NCBI GenBank assembly: GCA_040756735.1
Contig: JBFLYC010000007.1
Coordinates: 62,001-126,000 of the forward strand
Length of the DNA stretch: 64,000 nucleotides
DNA from: JBFLYC01 sp040756735
GTDB taxonomy: Bacteria > Bacillota > DSM-16504 > Desulfitibacterales > Desulfitibacteraceae
Direction of reading: 5' to 3'
Both the position numbers and the translations under genes were made by a program. The notes below the pieces were generated by a model that made no database searches, was not told where the DNA came from, and saw only the letters and a program-made list of their open reading frames with translations. The first letter of the stretch is position 1. Each line of letters begins with the position of its first letter. Below are positions 51,903 through 61,066 of this stretch, piece after piece.

Positions 51903-52536
51903 CTGCAGGTATATTAATAGACTCACGTAAAGTAATTGATGGATAAATACCATATAGTATTCGCCAGTTTTCTACAAGACCGCCCGGGAAGGTTAAGCCC
52001 TTTTCTAGAGTCTGGGGGTCGCCAATAGCTTTTATGACGTAAGGAAACAAAAGTTTTTCCTGGTTGACAAAGATTTCATCAGGCCCATATTGTTGTATAG
52101 AGGTTGTAGCAGTAATCCTGTGATCATTTATGGCAATGGCTTCAGCGCCGGTCGCCCACAGTTCGTTGACCAGGTCAACAAGGTCATAGTGTAATACAGG
52201 AGAATCCCTGGTAATTGTAACAGTGATTCCTTTACCTGTAACCGCCACTTCTCCGTTTAGAATCTGCAGCTGCTCAATCTCCTGCCGGGTATGGTTGATA
52301 AGCTGTTCGCCTTCTTCACTGCGAACTGCCAGTGTGGCTTTGGTTAATCTTAGTTCATCAGCAGTCGCGGTTAAGTCATCTAGCTTTTCTTTCATAGTAT
52401 GGTATATTGTTATTAAGTCCCTTGCATCTTGGTAGGCCAGGGAGTTTAAAAGTTTTTGCTGGGTTTTAAACTGCATGCTTAACAGAAGTCCTAAAACCAT
52501 AAACACAATAGCCAGGGAAACCATGGTCCTATTCAT
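51877..52536 (-). CDS. DUF881-family protein (second of a pair)
   Basis: 219 residues with an N-terminal membrane anchor, a coiled-coil region (about residues 30-90) and the DUF881 domain: GKGITVTITRD, DLVDLVNELWATGAEAIAIN and a following DHRITATTSI. The same layout is present in the neighbouring gene, whose stop lies four bases upstream. DUF881 proteins are common beside division or cell-envelope genes in spore formers; no activity is known. Confidence 0.85.
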   Translation of the reverse strand: MNRTMVSLAIVFMVLGLLLSMQFKTQQKLLNSLAYQDARDLITIYHTMKEKLDDLTATADELRLTKATLAVRSEEGEQLINHTRQEIEQLQILNGEVAVTGKGITVTITRDSPVLHYDLVDLVNELWATGAEAIAINDHRITATTSIQQYGPDEIFVNQEKLLFPYVIKAIGDPQTLEKGLTFPGGLVENWRILYGIYPSITLRESINIPAVKNPSTSR

Positions 52537-52539
52537 TGC

Positions 52540-53277
52540 TTACTCCCCTCCTTTTTGTATATGGGATCTTCTTAAGCTGCCTTTATACTCAGGGATTTCA
52601 ACTTCGGCAACCTCGATTTTAACCGGGAAATTCCGGCTTTTTAGATAGACTATTTCTCCAACCTGGGAGAGCTGTTCTTTCATCTGTTCAGGGTTGCCCA
52701 GCGCTTTAATCTGATAAGGTGGAGCCATGGGTGTGGTGTTTACGAGAATAACCGTTCCAACGCACCTTATATTTGATGTTGCAACAATTCTTTGATTGTT
52801 AATGGCAATAGCCTGGGCCCCGGCTGCCCTGATTTCATTAACCAGGTATAACAAGGTTTTGTCGTGGATAATATAATCCTCCGGTCTAAAAGTGGCAAAG
52901 TCGGAGCTGGCGCTTTGTGCGCCGGCTACGTTATCATCTAAAGTGATTATGAGTCCTGGTCCTTTCACAGGTGTTAGGGCTGCCATGGACCTTTGATAAT
53001 GAAGATAGTCCTGTAAAAACGCAAGCTTTTCAGCATCTTCTGCTCCCATTTCATCGTAGAAGGTCAAGGCGCTTCTTAAGGAACTGATTTCTTCTTCAAC
53101 ATTTTTGATTTCTTGTTCAAGTTCTTGAATCATCTCGATGATATTGGTCTGGAGCACACTGGTAGCAGAAGGGGTTTCCACTTTGTAGGATTTGTACTGC
53201 CAGGACAAAAGTATTCCTAAAATTGTACATACTAAAGTTAAGTTAATTAACCAGGTTTTTCGCATATATTTTAACAC
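52540..53277 (-). CDS. DUF881-family protein (first of a pair)
   Basis: 245 residues: one membrane anchor, a strong coiled coil (IIEMIQELEQEIKNVEEEIS), then the DUF881 domain with GPGLIITLDDN, YLVNEIRAAGAQAIAIN and RIVATSNIRCVG. A paralogue of the next gene, probably from tandem duplication. The pair is transcribed away from cdaA, sharing the 220-bp region between them. Confidence 0.87.
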   Translation of the reverse strand: MLKYMRKTWLINLTLVCTILGILLSWQYKSYKVETPSATSVLQTNIIEMIQELEQEIKNVEEEISSLRSALTFYDEMGAEDAEKLAFLQDYLHYQRSMAALTPVKGPGLIITLDDNVAGAQSASSDFATFRPEDYIIHDKTLLYLVNEIRAAGAQAIAINNQRIVATSNIRCVGTVILVNTTPMAPPYQIKALGNPEQMKEQLSQVGEIVYLKSRNFPVKIEVAEVEIPEYKGSLRRSHIQKGGE

Positions 53278-53498
53278 CCCATTTTCTAAGTAAAATTTCC
53301 AAGTTATAAAGGTTTCATACCAACTGTTGTCGAAAATATATTATGATTAGAGTGATATATGGCGATATATAATACAACAGTACATAGAGTTTTTACATAT
53401 ATTATTAAGATATAAGACACTAATATTAAAGCTGGTTTGGAAGTTTCCGACTTCTGACTTCCGACACCTGACTTCTGCTGGATAAGGTTGTGAAATAA
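53278..53498. other. Divergent region between DUF881 pair and cdaA
   Basis: AT-rich sequence with several TATAAT-like words (for example gatatataatac), followed by gacttctgacttccgacacctgacttctg at 53445-53482, the pyrimidine-rich repeat shared with other spacers. I could not assign the promoters. Confidence 0.45.
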
Positions 53499-54326
53499 AT
53501 GCCTCCACAATTTAATTTTCTGCCATATTTAAGTCCATGGGAAATATTTTTAATAATTTTGGACATTACAGTTGTATCTTATGTCATATACAAAGTAATC
53601 ATGCTCATCAGAGGAACAAGGGCTGTCCAGCTTATTAAAGGTTTGTTTGTTCTTGTGTTGGCATATTTTATTAGTGACTTGCTTCAGCTTACCACGGTAA
53701 ACTGGTTTTTGCAACAGATTCAATTGCTAATTGTGGTAGCTTTACCCATAGTTTTTCAGCCTGAATTACGAAGGGCTTTAGAGCAATTAGGCAGGGGAAA
53801 AATATTTAATCATTCGTTTACCTACCTAGGAGTAGAAGACCGTTCCAAGCTTATTAATGAACTGGTGAGGGCAGCTCAGGCCATGAGTAAAAATAAATAT
53901 GGGGCATTGATAGTAATTGAAAATGAAACAGGGCTCTCTGATTATATAGATACGGGAATTATCATGGATAGTGTTGTGTCGGCAGAGCTGCTGGTTAATA
54001 TCTTCGTTCCTAATACACCACTCCATGACGGAGCGGTGATTATCAGGGGCGACCGTATTGCCGCGGCGGGATGTTTTCTGCCCTTGACCGACAGTCCTTA
54101 CCTGAGCAAACAGCTGGGCACAAGGCACAGGGCGGCACTGGGCATAACAGAAAACTCCGACTGCGTGGTACTTGTAGTATCAGAGGAAACAGGCATAGTA
54201 TCTCTAGCAAATGACGGGGAGCTCATACGTTATCTGGATGAGAAAAACCTCAAGGAAACCCTGGAAGACTTACTTTTGGTTAAACAGGGCAGCACGACTT
54301 TCTTTAATTTGTTTAGAAGGGCCTGA
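53499..54326 (+). CDS. cdaA: Diadenylate cyclase CdaA
   Basis: Membrane-bound enzyme that makes cyclic di-AMP from two ATP. 275 residues: three N-terminal helices, then the DAC domain with LHDGAVII (DGA at about residues 177-179) and GTRHRAALG (RHR at about residues 209-211). It begins the conserved cdaA-cdaR-glmM arrangement. A c-di-AMP riboswitch lies 7 kb downstream. The ATG has only a weak AAGG-type ribosome binding site. Confidence 0.97.
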   Translation: MPPQFNFLPYLSPWEIFLIILDITVVSYVIYKVIMLIRGTRAVQLIKGLFVLVLAYFISDLLQLTTVNWFLQQIQLLIVVALPIVFQPELRRALEQLGRGKIFNHSFTYLGVEDRSKLINELVRAAQAMSKNKYGALIVIENETGLSDYIDTGIIMDSVVSAELLVNIFVPNTPLHDGAVIIRGDRIAAAGCFLPLTDSPYLSKQLGTRHRAALGITENSDCVVLVVSEETGIVSLANDGELIRYLDEKNLKETLEDLLLVKQGSTTFFNLFRRA

Positions 54327-54334
54327 GGTATAAT

Positions 54335-55258
54335 ATGTTAGAGCATTTTCGTAAAAACTTAGTATATAGAATAATATCACTCCTTGCAGCTATTTTTATC
54401 TGGTACTTTGTGTTTTCAGAGCGTAATCCTACTACAGAAAATGTGGTAACAGTACCCCTGGAAGTTGTAGGTCTTTCAAGGGACTTGGTGGTCTCCGATA
54501 AACCGGCCAATGTAAATATTCGTTTTCAAGGCAAACGTAATGTGGTTGACAGGATGACCTCCAGGGACTTCAGGGCCATAATCGAATTACAGGAGGCTGA
54601 GACGGGCGCTATTTCTTTGCCTGTTAAAACCCAACTGCCCCAGGGTGTTCGTTTGGTCAGTGTACAGCCCAATATGGCACAGGTAGAAATCGACCAGGTT
54701 ACTTCGACGCAGATTCCTGTAGAATTGGTTATCCAGGGCAGTCCAGCCAGGGGTTACATCATGGAGACTCCCTGGCTTACACCAAGCGAGGTGCTGGTCA
54801 AAGGACCGGATAAAGTCCTTGACAACATCGGCAGGGCTTATGTTAAGGCAGTTATTAATGACATTTCCATGGATTATTTCCAAGCGCTGCCTGTATTGAT
54901 AGAAGATGCTTCAGGAAGGCTGGTTATTGAATGGGTTGAAGTCATCCCAAGGTCAATTAATGTTCTAATCCCAGTGGTAGAAGATATGCCCAGCAGAATA
55001 GTTCCTATTGTTCCAGAGCTGATCGGTGAACCTGCTGCCGGCCGTAAGGTGGAAAAGGTACTTGTTCATCCTGCCACGGTTAAGATTTACGGCTCCAGGG
55101 ATATAATCAATGAAATAGGTTTTATTCCCATAGAAATCAACATTTCCGGCCTGCATACCAGCCATATTATCGAAATGGAGCTCGAGGCGCCCGATGGCAT
55201 AGAAGCCCTTAGTGAGAATAATATCCAAATAATTGTGGAGGTAGTTAATGAAGGTTAG
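54335..55258 (+). CDS. cdaR: CdaA regulatory protein CdaR (YbbR-like)
   Basis: 307 residues: one N-terminal membrane helix (about residues 14-28, AAIFIWYFVFSE) and extracytoplasmic YbbR-like repeats. Repeated blocks of the VVGLSRDLVV/VKGPDKVL/VYGS type are visible. CdaR binds and regulates CdaA in other Firmicutes. It lies eight bases after cdaA and overlaps the next gene by 11 bases. Confidence 0.92.
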   Translation: MLEHFRKNLVYRIISLLAAIFIWYFVFSERNPTTENVVTVPLEVVGLSRDLVVSDKPANVNIRFQGKRNVVDRMTSRDFRAIIELQEAETGAISLPVKTQLPQGVRLVSVQPNMAQVEIDQVTSTQIPVELVIQGSPARGYIMETPWLTPSEVLVKGPDKVLDNIGRAYVKAVINDISMDYFQALPVLIEDASGRLVIEWVEVIPRSINVLIPVVEDMPSRIVPIVPELIGEPAAGRKVEKVLVHPATVKIYGSRDIINEIGFIPIEINISGLHTSHIIEMELEAPDGIEALSENNIQIIVEVVNEG

Positions 55259-56900
55259 AGTTTCAGAAGTACGTCTGGGACTGGATGAAGATACAGACAT
55301 TCTATTGAAGAAAGCTTTACGAAAGTTAAGCATTGATACCAATGATGTATTGAATTGGTGGATAGAAAGGCAGTCCCTGGATGCCAGGCGCGGCAGGGAT
55401 ATTTCCTTTGTATATACCATTATCATGGATATAAAGGACGGCGCATTAAAAACTAAAGCAAAACTTCCTGCAAAATCCTCTTTGATCGAGGATGAGGAGG
55501 AAGTTTTTCAGGTTAAAAGAGGCAGCAGCCCCCTGGCCCTGCCTCCTGTAGTGGTGGGTACAGGCCCGGCAGGATTGTTTGCCGGTTGGCTTTTGGCAAG
55601 TATGGGCTACAGGCCCATGGTGCTCGAAAGGGGAAAAACTGTTTTTGCACGCCAAAAAGATGTGGTAAAATTTTGGGAGAATGGGGAACTAAATTCCGAA
55701 TCTAACGTCCAATTTGGTGAGGGGGGCGCAGGGACCTTCAGTGACGGTAAGCTCACCGCCCGCATCAAGGACAAAAGAGTGAAGCTTATATTAAATGCCA
55801 TGGTGCAGGCCGGCGCTCCTGAGGATATTATTTATCAAGCAAAACCCCACCTGGGCACTGACAAGCTTAGAGGCATAGTAGCCAATTTAAGAAACACAAT
55901 AATCGAGCTGGGCGGGCAGGTATTTTTTCAGACCAGGGTGACCGGCCTTGTCGTTAACCGCGGCAAAATTGAAGCTGTGGTTGTCAACAACAAGATCGAG
56001 GTGCCGGTCTCATTATGTATACTTGCTGCCGGGCACAGCGCCAGGGATACCTATGAAATGTTATGGAAAAATAATATTGATATGCAGGCAAAACCCTTTG
56101 CCATTGGTGCACGCATTGAACATCCCCAGCATATGATAGATTGTGTTCAATTTGGCGCTCACGCAGGCCACCCAAGGCTTGGCGCAGCCGATTACCACCT
56201 TACTTATAGAAACAGCGCTCTTAACAGGGCAGCCTACAGTTTTTGCATGTGTCCAGGCGGGTATGTGATAGGGGCAAGTTCAGAGCCAGGCAGGCTTGCT
56301 GTAAACGGCATGTCCTTTCATGACAGGAATTCCGGTACTGCCAACTCTGCAATAGTGGTTACAGTTGGAGAGCGTGACTATGATTACAAGGATCCCTTAT
56401 CCGGTATGAAGTTTCAGCGTATATGGGAAGAAAGAGCTTTTAAGCTTGGCGGCGGCCATTACCATGCGCCTGTGCAGGCTGTCAGCGACTTTCTAAAAGA
56501 TACCATAGAGGAGACACCAGACAGGCTCGAGGAAGCCTCTTACAAGCCTGGCGTGGAGGCTGCTAATTTAAGAGAGTGCCTGCCAAAGGAAATAGGCCAA
56601 GTGCTGGGAGAAGCCCTGGTTGACTTTGATAAAAAGATTAAAGGTTTTGCTGCCAAGGGAATACTAACTGGAGTGGAGACAAGGACATCTGCCCCTGTAA
56701 GGATACCCAGAGGCGATAATTTGGAAGCTTTAGGAGTGCATGGGCTTTACCCGGCAGGGGAAGGAGCCGGGTATGCAGGAGGCATCATCAGCGCTGCAGT
56801 TGATGGCATAAGAGCAGCTCAAGCAATTATAGAAAGATATGGTCTGCCAAAGGGCGATTGGGCAGAACCTATCATAGACCAATTAACAATGGAGGAATAA
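55248..56900 (+). CDS. FAD-dependent oxidoreductase (COG2509 type)
   Basis: 550 residues. An N-terminal helper region (about 100 residues, KALRKLSIDTNDVLNWWIER) precedes the FAD-binding Rossmann motif VVGTGPAGLFAGWLLASMGY. Further blocks are GEGGAGTFSDGKLTAR and, near the C-terminus, GLYPAGEGAGYAGGIISAAV. Uncharacterised dehydrogenases of this type often lie between cdaR and glmM in Clostridia. Substrate unknown. The start overlaps cdaR by 11 bases, and glmM starts just after its stop. Confidence 0.88.
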   Translation: MKVRVSEVRLGLDEDTDILLKKALRKLSIDTNDVLNWWIERQSLDARRGRDISFVYTIIMDIKDGALKTKAKLPAKSSLIEDEEEVFQVKRGSSPLALPPVVVGTGPAGLFAGWLLASMGYRPMVLERGKTVFARQKDVVKFWENGELNSESNVQFGEGGAGTFSDGKLTARIKDKRVKLILNAMVQAGAPEDIIYQAKPHLGTDKLRGIVANLRNTIIELGGQVFFQTRVTGLVVNRGKIEAVVVNNKIEVPVSLCILAAGHSARDTYEMLWKNNIDMQAKPFAIGARIEHPQHMIDCVQFGAHAGHPRLGAADYHLTYRNSALNRAAYSFCMCPGGYVIGASSEPGRLAVNGMSFHDRNSGTANSAIVVTVGERDYDYKDPLSGMKFQRIWEERAFKLGGGHYHAPVQAVSDFLKDTIEETPDRLEEASYKPGVEAANLRECLPKEIGQVLGEALVDFDKKIKGFAAKGILTGVETRTSAPVRIPRGDNLEALGVHGLYPAGEGAGYAGGIISAAVDGIRAAQAIIERYGLPKGDWAEPIIDQLTMEE

Positions 56901-56902
56901 TC

Positions 56903-58258
56903 ATGGCAAAATTATTTGGAACAGATGGAGTAAGGGGAGTTGCCAACCGTCAGCTCACGGCAGAACTAGCATATAAGCTTGGCAGGGCTGGAGCATATGT
57001 TTTAGCATCACAGGTTCAGGATAGAAAACCGGTGATTTTAATAGGCAGGGACACCAGGATTTCCGGGCACATGCTTGAAGGAGCCCTTACTGCTGGAATC
57101 TGTTCAGTTGGAGGAAATGCCGTCAGGTTAGGTGTCATTCCTACGCCGGCTGTTGCTTATCTTACAAGGGCGCTTGGAGCAGATGCAGGAGCCATGATTT
57201 CTGCTTCCCATAATCCTGTTGAAGACAATGGCATCAAGTATTTTTCCTCTACCGGCTATAAACTGCCTGATGCCATAGAGGTAGAGATTGAAGCACTTGT
57301 GGCAGGGGCTGAAGATTCCATGCCTTTTCCTGTAGGCAAGGAGCTGGGCCTTGCAAAAGATTTTGATGCAGCCCTGGAAAGATATGTGGAATTTGCAAAA
57401 AATACCGTTGACATGAGACTTGATGGTGTTAAAGTAGTAGTAGACTGTGCTCATGGCGCAGCTTACGAGGCAGCTCCTCGGGCCTTAAGGGAGCTTGGGG
57501 CTGAGGTAGTTGCTATATATAATCAACCCGATGGAACTAATATCAATGAAAACTGCGGGTCAACCCACCCGCAAAAGCTTCAGGAAGCAGTACTAAAGTA
57601 TGGAGCACACCTGGGAATAGCCCATGATGGAGATGCAGACCGCATGATGGCTGTGGATGAAAAGGGACAGTTGGTTGACGGCGATCAGGTCATGGTAGCC
57701 TGCGCCCTCTATTTAAAAGAGAAGGGGCAGCTTGAGGACAATTCCCTTGTAGTCACAGTTATGAGCAACATGGGCCTGTACGCAGCTTTAGACAAGGCCG
57801 GCATCAAGACCTATCAAACCAGGGTCGGCGACCGTTATGTCCTGGAAAAGATGCTGGAAACAGGCAGTATCCTTGGGGGCGAGCAGTCCGGCCATATTAT
57901 CTTTCTAAAGCACAATACCACTGGGGATGGGCTGGTAACCGCCCTGCAGATGATGCAGGTAATGGTAGATAAGGGCAGACCTTTATCGGAGCTGGCCGCC
58001 CAGATGGAAGTATACCCCCAGGTCCTTGTGAATGCCAGGGTGCAAAATAAGGAACAGGTTATGGCTTCCCAAGTGTTTCAAGCCCGGGTTAAAGAAGCTG
58101 AGCAAAAACTTAAAAGAGAAGGGAGGGTACTGGTGAGGCCTTCTGGTACCGAAGCCTTGATCAGGGTTATGCTTGAAGGACCTGACAAGGACCTTATCGG
58201 CAGAATGGCCAAGGAATTAGCTTTAGAGGCAGAAAGACTGGATCAAAGTATAAGATGA
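56903..58258 (+). CDS. glmM: Phosphoglucosamine mutase
   Basis: Converts glucosamine-6-phosphate to glucosamine-1-phosphate for peptidoglycan synthesis. 451 residues. FGTDGVRGVAN opens the protein, the phosphoserine loop is ISASHNPVEDNGIKYF (Ser102), the metal loop HDGDADRMMAVD, and the C-terminal phosphate loop LVRPSGTEALIRVM. The ATG has GGAGGA upstream; a longer in-frame start inside the preceding gene is unlikely. In other Firmicutes CdaA and GlmM interact, and the genes are adjacent here too. Confidence 0.97.
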   Translation: MAKLFGTDGVRGVANRQLTAELAYKLGRAGAYVLASQVQDRKPVILIGRDTRISGHMLEGALTAGICSVGGNAVRLGVIPTPAVAYLTRALGADAGAMISASHNPVEDNGIKYFSSTGYKLPDAIEVEIEALVAGAEDSMPFPVGKELGLAKDFDAALERYVEFAKNTVDMRLDGVKVVVDCAHGAAYEAAPRALRELGAEVVAIYNQPDGTNINENCGSTHPQKLQEAVLKYGAHLGIAHDGDADRMMAVDEKGQLVDGDQVMVACALYLKEKGQLEDNSLVVTVMSNMGLYAALDKAGIKTYQTRVGDRYVLEKMLETGSILGGEQSGHIIFLKHNTTGDGLVTALQMMQVMVDKGRPLSELAAQMEVYPQVLVNARVQNKEQVMASQVFQARVKEAEQKLKREGRVLVRPSGTEALIRVMLEGPDKDLIGRMAKELALEAERLDQSIR

Positions 58259-58282
58259 AAATAGGGTTGATTATTAAAAACA

Positions 58283-58457
58283 AGCGCCAGAACCGGCTGA
58301 TTAGGAGCTATATTTGAAGACCTGTAGAAGTTTAAGTAGAAGAGTAGCCGGTTGACGAGGAGAGGGTTCATCGAAGATTTCGGCGGATGCCCTCCGGTGC
58401 GGCTGTCATCGTTAAAAGCATTTTACAAAACCGCAGAGTAATTTGCGGGACAAAGGA
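58283..58457 (+). ncRNA. glmS ribozyme (glucosamine-6-phosphate-dependent)
   Basis: The core AGCGCCAGAACCGGC gives the self-cleavage site between A58283 and G58284. The downstream conserved parts are GTTGACGAGGAGAGGGTT, ATCGAAGATTTCGGCGGATG, and GCGGGACAAAGG near the 3' end. Glucosamine-6-phosphate acts as coenzyme for cleavage, and the cleaved mRNA is degraded, giving feedback on glmS. Confidence 0.95.
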
Positions 58458-58507
58458 TGCCTGGGCAGCAAACAGCTCCTAATAAAAATAGGGAGTGGTT
58501 TAATAAA

Positions 58508-60343
58508 ATGTGTGGAATCGTAGGCTACATTGGTAAGGCTGATGCTGTACCTGTGATAGTTGAGGGCTTAAAAAAGCTGGAGTACAGGGGATATGATTCC
58601 GCTGGTATCGCAGTGTTAGAGGATGAAAGACTTCAGGTTGTTAAGACCAAGGGTAAGATAAAAACACTGGAAGAAAAATTAAATGGGAGTTCCCCCCAGG
58701 GCTGTGTAGGCATTGGTCATACACGCTGGGCAACTCATGGCAAGCCGTCTGATATCAATTCCCATCCCCATTGTGACTGCTGCGAAAGTCTTGCGGTGGT
58801 ACACAACGGCATCATCGAAAACTATCAGCACTTAAGAGAATGGCTGCTGGGGCAGGGACACAATTTCCGATCTGAAACTGATACAGAGGTTCTGCCTCAC
58901 CTGGTGGAATACTTTTACGGACAATCCGGCGACTTGCTTGAAGCAGTGAGAAATACCACCAACAAGGTTGAAGGCTCTTATGCCATGGTGGTTCTCAGCA
59001 AGGATAAGCCTGATGAACTGCTGGCTGCACGCAAGGACAGCCCGCTCATTGTAGGCTTGGGTGAGGGTGAAAACTTTTTTGCTTCTGATATTCCCGCCAT
59101 CTTAAATCATACAAGGCGGATTTATATACTTGATGATGGGGAAGTCGCTAAAATATCCAGGGAAGGCGCTGAAGTATATAACGGCTCCGGTAAGAAAATT
59201 GATAAGAGAGAAATAGTAGTGGAGTGGGATGCCGAAGCTGCTGAAAAAGGCGGCTACAAGCATTTCATGCTCAAAGAGATACACGAACAGCCAGAAGCCG
59301 TACGCAAGACCCTTTCAGGCAGGATCAATGCTTGCAGCGGGACAGTAAACCTGCAGGAAATCGGGCTGGAACCTGGCTACTTGAAAGGGTTAAAGAACAT
59401 CTCCATAGTGGCCTGTGGAACAGCAGCCTATGCCGGTCTGGTAGGCAAATATGTCATTGAAAAGATGACAAAAATCCCAGTGGTATGGGATATTGCTTCG
59501 GAGTTTCGCTACAGGGATCCCCTGGTGGATGACAACACCTTGATGATTGTCATCAGCCAGTCGGGAGAGACGGCGGATACATTGGCAGCCCTTAGGGAAG
59601 CCAAATCCAAGGGAGCCAGGGTCCTGGCCATCACCAACGTGGTTGGCAGCTCCATTTCCAGGGAGGCCGACAAGGTGCTTTATACCTGGGCCGGCCCTGA
59701 GATTGCCGTGGCTTCCACCAAGGCTTATGTGACCCAGCTCATTACCTTATACCTGCTGGCAGTAGATATGGCTGCCAAGCTGGGTACTGTGAGCGAGACT
59801 GAAGCAGCCCAGGTGGTTTATGCCCTTTCCAGGCTGTCTGAGCAGATACAGGAAGTCCTTGGCTGTGAAGATACCATCAAGGAATGGGCTAAAGAGATTT
59901 CCAAGTGGGATGACGTTTACTTCTTGGGTCGGGGCATTGACTACTACGTTGCCCAGGAAGGTCAGCTGAAGCTCAAGGAGATTTCCTATATCCATGCTGA
60001 AGCCCTGGCAGCAGGGGAAATGAAGCACGGAACCATTGCCCTGATAGAGGAAAAGACCCCTGTTATCGCCCTGGTAACCCAGGATGCCCTTTATGAAAAG
60101 ATGCTCAGCAACATCCAGGAAGTGCAGGCCAGGGGCGCAAGGGTGACCATAGTGACCTATCAAGGCAACACAGAGGCGGAGAAGTCGGCAGAGCGGGTAA
60201 TCTATATTCCCAAAACCCTGCCCATCACCGCTCCTGTGCTCAGTGTAGTACCCCTGCAGCTGCTGGCCTACTACACAGCAGTAGAACGCGGCTGCGACGT
60301 GGATATGCCCAGGAACCTCGCAAAATCGGTGACAGTGGAGTAA
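58508..60343 (+). CDS. glmS: Glutamine-fructose-6-phosphate aminotransferase
   Basis: Makes glucosamine-6-phosphate from fructose-6-phosphate and glutamine. 611 residues. The ATG is followed by TGT, giving the N-terminal catalytic Cys (MCGIVGYIG). The glutaminase domain has LEYRGYDSAGIA, GHTRWATHGKPS and ENYQHLREWL; two SIS domains follow (ACGTAAYAGLVGKY; ISQSGETADTLAALR), ending MPRNLAKSVTVE. An upstream in-frame ATG 17 codons earlier would be inside the ribozyme's 3' flank and is rejected. It is the product controlled by the ribozyme. Confidence 0.97.
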   Translation: MCGIVGYIGKADAVPVIVEGLKKLEYRGYDSAGIAVLEDERLQVVKTKGKIKTLEEKLNGSSPQGCVGIGHTRWATHGKPSDINSHPHCDCCESLAVVHNGIIENYQHLREWLLGQGHNFRSETDTEVLPHLVEYFYGQSGDLLEAVRNTTNKVEGSYAMVVLSKDKPDELLAARKDSPLIVGLGEGENFFASDIPAILNHTRRIYILDDGEVAKISREGAEVYNGSGKKIDKREIVVEWDAEAAEKGGYKHFMLKEIHEQPEAVRKTLSGRINACSGTVNLQEIGLEPGYLKGLKNISIVACGTAAYAGLVGKYVIEKMTKIPVVWDIASEFRYRDPLVDDNTLMIVISQSGETADTLAALREAKSKGARVLAITNVVGSSISREADKVLYTWAGPEIAVASTKAYVTQLITLYLLAVDMAAKLGTVSETEAAQVVYALSRLSEQIQEVLGCEDTIKEWAKEISKWDDVYFLGRGIDYYVAQEGQLKLKEISYIHAEALAAGEMKHGTIALIEEKTPVIALVTQDALYEKMLSNIQEVQARGARVTIVTYQGNTEAEKSAERVIYIPKTLPITAPVLSVVPLQLLAYYTAVERGCDVDMPRNLAKSVTVE

Positions 60344-60398
60344 GCCCCCATAAGCGTGGTTTGTGTTTTGTGTATATTTCAAATAAACCTTCCTCGCA

Positions 60399-60580
60399 TG
60401 TGAAAAAAGTGGTTCCGTTGAGTGAGGTTAAGGGAAAAGGATAGATTAAGAGAAAAGGATAAAGGGGAAAGGAATAACGAAGGGATAAGTGGGGAAGCCT
60501 TGAGAGATAAGGGTTTTACGCCACTTATCCCTTTTCCCTTTTGCCTTTGTCCCTGCCCTTTTCGGAAGACTTTTTTCACA
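60399..60580. repeat. 182-bp palindromic element with terminal inverted repeats
   Basis: TGTGAAAAAAGT at 60399-60410 is the exact reverse complement of ACTTTTTTCACA at 60569-60580; TTCCG/CGGAA extends the match inside. The interior also folds on itself: GGGATAAGTGG pairs with CCACTTATCCC and AAGGGAAAAGG with CCTTTTCCC-type sequence. It may be a non-autonomous mobile element or a large termination structure after glmS. Confidence 0.7.
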
Positions 60581-60825
60581 CAAAGTAGAGCATGCATTGG
60601 GAAATTTTAGTAGAAATATAGTTTAATTACGGAAAAACTTTATTGCCTCCCAGAAAATAACATGTAGATTTTATGCGGGTTTGCAGGGTTGGAAATGGAA
60701 AGGGTTTTTTTAAATCAACAATTGGTCCATTAATTGAACTGCCTTTGTTAGCAGTAGTTTCGCAAGTACTCCTGCGAATTAGGCTATTGAACCAAAATTA
60801 TAACCAAATATTATATCTCTTATGA

Positions 60826-60831
60826 TATAAT
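60826..60831 (+). promoter_or_regulatory. -10 element upstream of the c-di-AMP riboswitch
   Basis: TATAAT in TTATGATATAATATAAGC, about 36 bases before the aptamer. No convincing -35 hexamer is seen at normal spacing. Confidence 0.5.
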
Positions 60832-60866
60832 ATAAGCAATATTATTACTTTATAAAAACCATAAAA

Positions 60867-60977
60867 AGTGCTGAATTCGCTCTGAAGCGGGGGAACCATT
60901 TTTCTGGGGTGAATTTCAATTTAGAAAAAGAAAAAGGGGCGGCTATCCCTAACCCGACAGCTAACCTCGTAAGCACT
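60867..60977 (+). ncRNA. Cyclic di-AMP riboswitch (ydaO/yuaA motif)
   Basis: AGTGCT at the start pairs with AGCACT at the end. Diagnostic inner words are CGCTCTGAAGCGGGGGAACC, GGGGTGAATTTCAA, then GGGGCGGCTATCCC followed by CCGACAGCTAACCTCGTAAG. A terminator hairpin follows. Riboswitches of this class bind c-di-AMP and usually lower expression of ion and osmolyte transport or cell-wall genes. Here the target is the DUF1538/PII module. Confidence 0.95.
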
Positions 60978-60980
60978 AAG

Positions 60981-61027
60981 CCATAAATGGTTATGCCAAT
61001 AAAGCATAATCGATTTTGTGGTTTTTT
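60981..61027 (+). terminator. Expression-platform terminator of the c-di-AMP riboswitch
   Basis: CCATAAA...TTTTGTGG outer stem and TTATGC...GCATAA inner stem, followed by TTTTTT. It lies directly after the aptamer and about 40 bases before the DUF1538 start, as expected for a transcriptional OFF switch. Confidence 0.85.
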
Positions 61028-61066
61028 GTTTAATATCCTTCGAAATTTTATATTTTAGGAGGAATC

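Noticed and set aside
58457..58507. Upstream in-frame ATG for glmS
   Set aside because: It would place 17 residues before the catalytic cysteine, which must be at the N-terminus after Met removal, and it lies at the ribozyme 3' end.
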